The notes under the pieces were generated by a model that was given only the letters and a program-made list of their open reading frames with translations, was not told the origin of the DNA and ran no database searches. Shown here in pieces: positions 28,803-31,470 of a stretch of DNA of 31,470 nucleotides. Where the stretch lies: assembly GCA_003427395.1 (NCBI GenBank), contig BFEA01000213.1, positions 285,322-316,791 on the forward strand, read 5' to 3'. How positions within the stretch are numbered: position 1 is the stretch's first letter; the number at the start of each line of letters is the position of its first letter. This DNA is from Chara braunii (taxonomy: Eukaryota; Streptophyta; Charophyceae; Charales; Characeae). The position numbers were made by a program, and so were the translations under genes.

Positions 28803-29190
28803 GTGAAAGAGAGAGACAAGCAAGATAACAAAGCGTGATAACAAGCTGATGATGTGTGTAGCATGTCGATGGATTAATTAAGTTGATACTCGATGATTGC
28901 GGTAAATACGAAGAAACCGCAGCGGAAAAAAAGAAACGATGAAACCAATCACCTGTTCACCGGTTTAATCAAAATCCCTTCACCGATTCAAAATCCATTC
29001 ACTTAAGAGGAGTAGTTGCCGAAATGATGACCATCCTGACTTGATAAAAAGCACTAAGATGCGAGCACCAATTCTGCATTTGATTCCGACGCAGAGCTGA
29101 TGAGCATTTTCCGTGGACGTCAACAGCGTTGGCATGCGCGAAATATGAAAAAAGAAGAGGACAGATGCAACAGCTCTGACAGCATTCCCC
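28799..29190. other. No recognisable gene
   Basis: AT-moderate sequence with no domain, repeat or RNA signal I can support. CCAATCACCTGTTCACCGG / CCCTTCACCGATTC words near 28945-28990 may be a short local duplication. Confidence 0.3.
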
Positions 29191-29295
29191 CTACCGTCTT
29201 CACCCGAAAAGAACGCCCGGTCATTATAGCTGTATTTCGTGCAACTTTCAGTCTAGATACAATGACCGGGCGTTCTATTCGGGTGAAGACAGTAG
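29191..29295. other. Near-perfect 35-bp-stem hairpin
   Basis: CTACCGTCTTCACCCGAAAA... (29191-29225) is the reverse complement of 29261-29295 with two mismatches in 35 bp, around a 35-nt loop. Either strand would fold into a stable hairpin of about 105 nt, the size range of plant microRNA precursors or of a small fold-back element. The right arm is also the start of the 174-bp tandem unit that follows. Confidence 0.8.
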
Positions 29296-29620
29296 TAAAA
29301 CGGAGATTGAAATTGGAAGAAAAAAAAGACAGATAGCAATAGAGTGAAGGAGAAGAACCAATTAGACTCCACGACGTGAAGAAACGATAGCATAGCAGAG
29401 CACAAAGAAAAAAAACAGGTGGCGCCCCAAGGATGTAGTAATATCACACAATACGGGTGAAGATGGTAGTAGAACGGAGATCGAAATTGGACCCAAAAAA
29501 ATACAGCAATAAAGTGAAGGGGGAGAATCAATTAGACTCCAAGACGTGAAGAAACAATAAGCATTAGCAGAGCACACAGAAACAGGTAGCGCCCAAAGGA
29601 TGTAGTAATATCACACAATA
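29277..29620 (+). repeat. 174-bp tandem duplication
   Basis: CGGGTGAAGA-...-CGGAGAT-GAAATTGGA ... ATTAGACTCCA-GACGTGAAGAAAC ... GGATGTAGTAATATCACAC occurs at 29277-29450 and 29451-29620, with small indels. Confidence 0.88.
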
Positions 29621-29794
29621 CGAGGACGGGCATGCCTCCATGAAGAGAAGATAGCGGCCCCAAGTTTACTATCCCACTGCCCTGTCCCTCTCGTCATCTC
29701 TTCATCCGTCACTCTTCGCTTTCTTTTCCTTTTCTTCCCCTTTTCAGTCCCTCTCTCTCGCGCTCCAAGGGGTGCGTCCGGCCATTAACGACAG

Positions 29795-29819
29795 TCAAAT
29801 TCCCTCTGTGATCGCCCCG

Positions 29820-29896
<77 letters not shown>

Positions 29897-30607
29897 GTTT
29901 TCCCTTTCTTCCTTCTCGATCGCCTCCCTTCCGCCAGTCCAATTCCATCTTTCAACTTGTGCCCCCCATTCCCCTCCCTGATCTTCCCCCCACAATCCGC
30001 TATTCCCATTCTCTTGTCTCCTTGTCCTGTCTGTCGCCTCTCTTCCCCTCGTTCTCCACGCCTTTCTCTTCCCTGTTAAGATCTTCTTCGAGCTCCTACT
30101 CCAATACTTGGTGTGGCCTCTGCAGTCTGGTGTGTCCTTTCCTCTCTTCCTCTGTCTGTCGCTCTTTCTCTCTTCATTGCTCTCTCCATCACCTGCATAT
30201 TCACATTTACCGTATCCCTCTCGTGATTCAGGCCCTTCGTCATTATCCTGCTCTCCTTTCCTTACAAGCCTGCTCCTTCCCTCCGCGCTGAGTCCCTCTT
30301 CCTGCCTTCCAATCTCTTCTTCCCAACCTTGTCCGTATCGCCCTACACAAACTCGATTCCTTACCCTGCAACCTTCGCATTTTTTCACCTCCACTTCATC
30401 GGTTCCTACATCCTCCCCCTGATTGGCTGACATTCCGACCTTCTCTACTCCTCCCCATCCCACATCCTCCCAATCGACCGCCCCCGCCACCCAATCCGCG
30501 TACCCCATCCCCTTCTTCACAAATTGGGTCCCCGCCTTCATCCTCCTCCCATTCACTTTAGGACCCGTCTTCGTCTTCCCCATCCACGACCTCCCTAACG
30601 TCAGCAA
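29795..30607 (-). CDS. Unrecognised open frame, basic/Glu-rich, uncertain
   Basis: A 270-codon minus-strand frame from ATG at 30607. The same frame is open further upstream except for one TGA (about 30617-30619, consistent with a CGA-to-TGA change), so a longer ancestral frame is possible. Early residues look protein-like (YADWVAGAVDWEDVGW) and contain a small Cys cluster, KKCEGCRVRNRVCVGRYG (C-x2-C-x6-C). The end is (RE)n encoded by the (CT)n microsatellite. Base composition is strongly strand-asymmetric, which favours chance open frames. It might be an exon or remnant of a mobile element; no family is recognised. Confidence 0.3.
29822..29894 (+). repeat. (CT)n microsatellite, 73 bp
   Basis: Uninterrupted CT dinucleotides within a broader pyrimidine-rich region on the plus strand (about 29680-30330). 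Confidence 0.97.
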
Positions 30608-31000
30608 CCTGAACTTTCATGCTTCACGGTATTCCGGTGACACTCCTGCTTCGGCATCCCCAATACTGACGGACGAAATACCGACCCTCTCATTCTCCTG
30701 ATCACGCATCCTCCCCATCCCCCTTCGTTTTTGTCTGGCTACTCCAACCCCCACGATTTCGATGGCGACCTTCTCCTCCCTGCCTGACCAGCCACCTCGC
30801 CTCCCCTAGTGTTCCTCTCCCCCAAACCCTGTCCCGCTTGCAGCATCGCAACCCCACAAAAAAATGGAGTTACCGCCCTAAACAAATGGAGGGATGGCAT
30901 GGAGGGAAGGAGGGATGTAAAGGTGCACTCCGCCACACCGGGCGAATAAACCTATTTCACTTTTGGGCCGAGTGTTTAAGCGGAACTCTCCCACCTCTAC
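30608..31000. other. No recognisable gene
   Basis: Pyrimidine-rich on the plus strand up to about 30840, then mixed. A GTGCACTCCGCCACACCG phrase near 30925 resembles the duplicated GTGCACTTCGCCACCCCG of the next block. Confidence 0.3.
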
Positions 31001-31218
31001 ACGCACAACACCGCTTAGGTAGGGAGGGAGGAAGGAGAGAGAGGGCGAGGGAGGGAGAGACGGAGGAGGAGGGAGAGAGGGTGCACTTCGCCACCCCGAG
31101 AGAACTGTGGAACGCACAACACCGCTTAGTTAGGGGGGGAGGAAGGAGGGAGAGGGAGGGAGAGACGGACGAGGAGGGAGAGAGGGTGCACTTCGCCACC
31201 CCGCAAGAACTGAGGTCG
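31001..31218 (+). repeat. 111-bp tandem duplication, purine-rich
   Basis: Units start CGCACAACACCGCTTAG at 31002 and 31113. Each contains a G/A-rich tract and ends GAGAGGGTGCACTTCGCCA. Confidence 0.9.
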
Positions 31219-31339
31219 AGGTGTGTGGGTGACTGGGTACACCGTGACCCGGACAAATCCGTGCCGGGCTGGGATTAATTACTCATCTTGGGGCTTCAGA
31301 TCAGCTGCTTGGTTGTGTTCGACTCCAATGTGGGAGGTC

Positions 31340-31387
31340 ACGTGTTCAATTTTTTTTTTTTTTTTTTTTTTTTAAACGTGTTCAATT
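31340..31387 (+). repeat. Poly-T (24) flanked by 12-bp direct repeats
   Basis: ACGTGTTCAATT at 31340-31351 and again at 31376-31387 brackets a T24 run (31350-31373), followed by AA. The arrangement resembles a target-site duplication around a bare poly(A) retro-insertion on the minus strand. Confidence 0.8.
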
Positions 31388-31448
31388 CTTGTGACTCGTG
31401 GATGCAATTCTATTCTATTCATGCAGAAAACCGCAGAGACACAGACAC

Positions 31449-31470
31449 AGAGAGAGAGAGAGAGAGAGAG
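31449..31470 (+). repeat. (AG)n microsatellite running off the right edge
   Basis: AG dinucleotides from 31449 to the last base. The preceding ACAGACACAG is part of an imperfect extension. Confidence 0.95.

Noticed and set aside
28609-28828. Plus-strand frames ending in (RE)n at the (GA)26 array
   Set aside because: Short, dominated by the microsatellite, no recognisable domain.
29960-30700. Plus-strand Ser/Pro-rich frames of about 92-110 codons
   Set aside because: Pyrimidine-rich composition keeps several frames open at once; no domain or start context.
1-31470. CRISPR arrays, rRNA, prokaryotic operons or defence systems
   Set aside because: No regularly spaced short repeats with unique spacers and no such genes. 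The tandem repeats seen are direct duplications without spacers.

Overview
The window looks like a repeat-dense stretch of a draft plant-lineage nuclear genome. My best guess is a charophycean green alga such as Chara. The reasons are Ty3/Gypsy (chromovirus-like) polyproteins whose style I associate with Chara assemblies, very long (GA/CT)n arrays, intron-type splice signals and a eukaryotic eIF3i-derived exon. The species call is inference. There is no prokaryotic operon, CRISPR array, rRNA or tRNA that I can support.

Layout. (1) 1-1218, minus strand: one uninterrupted frame that runs off the left edge and resembles the N-terminal and early reverse-transcriptase part of a Penelope-like retroelement. 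(2) 1219-5799: no recognisable gene, but a complete 370-bp MITE-like element (3227-3596) flanked by a perfect 9-bp target duplication, and a cluster of strong stem-loops. (3) 5855-5892: a perfect 38-bp palindrome identical to the Nextera mate-pair junction adapter, lying between a (CT)n and a (CA)n array. This is an assembly artefact, so sequence left and right of it should not be assumed contiguous. (4) 5986-12360: Ty3/Gypsy element A, with gag, protease, RT, RNase H, integrase, chromodomain-like tail and 3' LTR, all broken and split by a 1.08-kb insertion. (5) 12648-16631: related element B, 5'-truncated, carrying a 620-N gap and a 3' LTR. (6) 16632-about 21650: a third, more distant Gypsy element C. 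B's LTR ends exactly inside C's protease active-site motif, so B was inserted into C. C's integrase is itself interrupted by a 400-bp PIF/Harbinger-type MITE with a TAA target duplication. (7) 21650-25180: tandem duplications, minisatellites and a long polypurine tract. (8) 25235-27469, minus strand: a 744-codon open frame, the best candidate host gene or exon, encoding an acidic, probably nuclear protein with two copies of an H-K-P-x-C-x-C-x-x-C motif. It ends in a good splice donor. (9) 27888-28080, minus strand: a broken exon copy of translation factor eIF3i with its 3' splice site still attached and tandemly duplicated. (10) 28151-31470: microsatellites, a 105-nt near-perfect hairpin, tandem duplications and a weak minus-strand open frame.

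The retroelements would once have supplied gag, protease, RT/RNase H and integrase, but every copy has stops, frameshifts and substituted catalytic residues, so none is autonomous. The main value of the window is its nesting history, its two delimitable MITEs, the unreported long frame at the left edge, the HKPxCxC gene and the mis-join.
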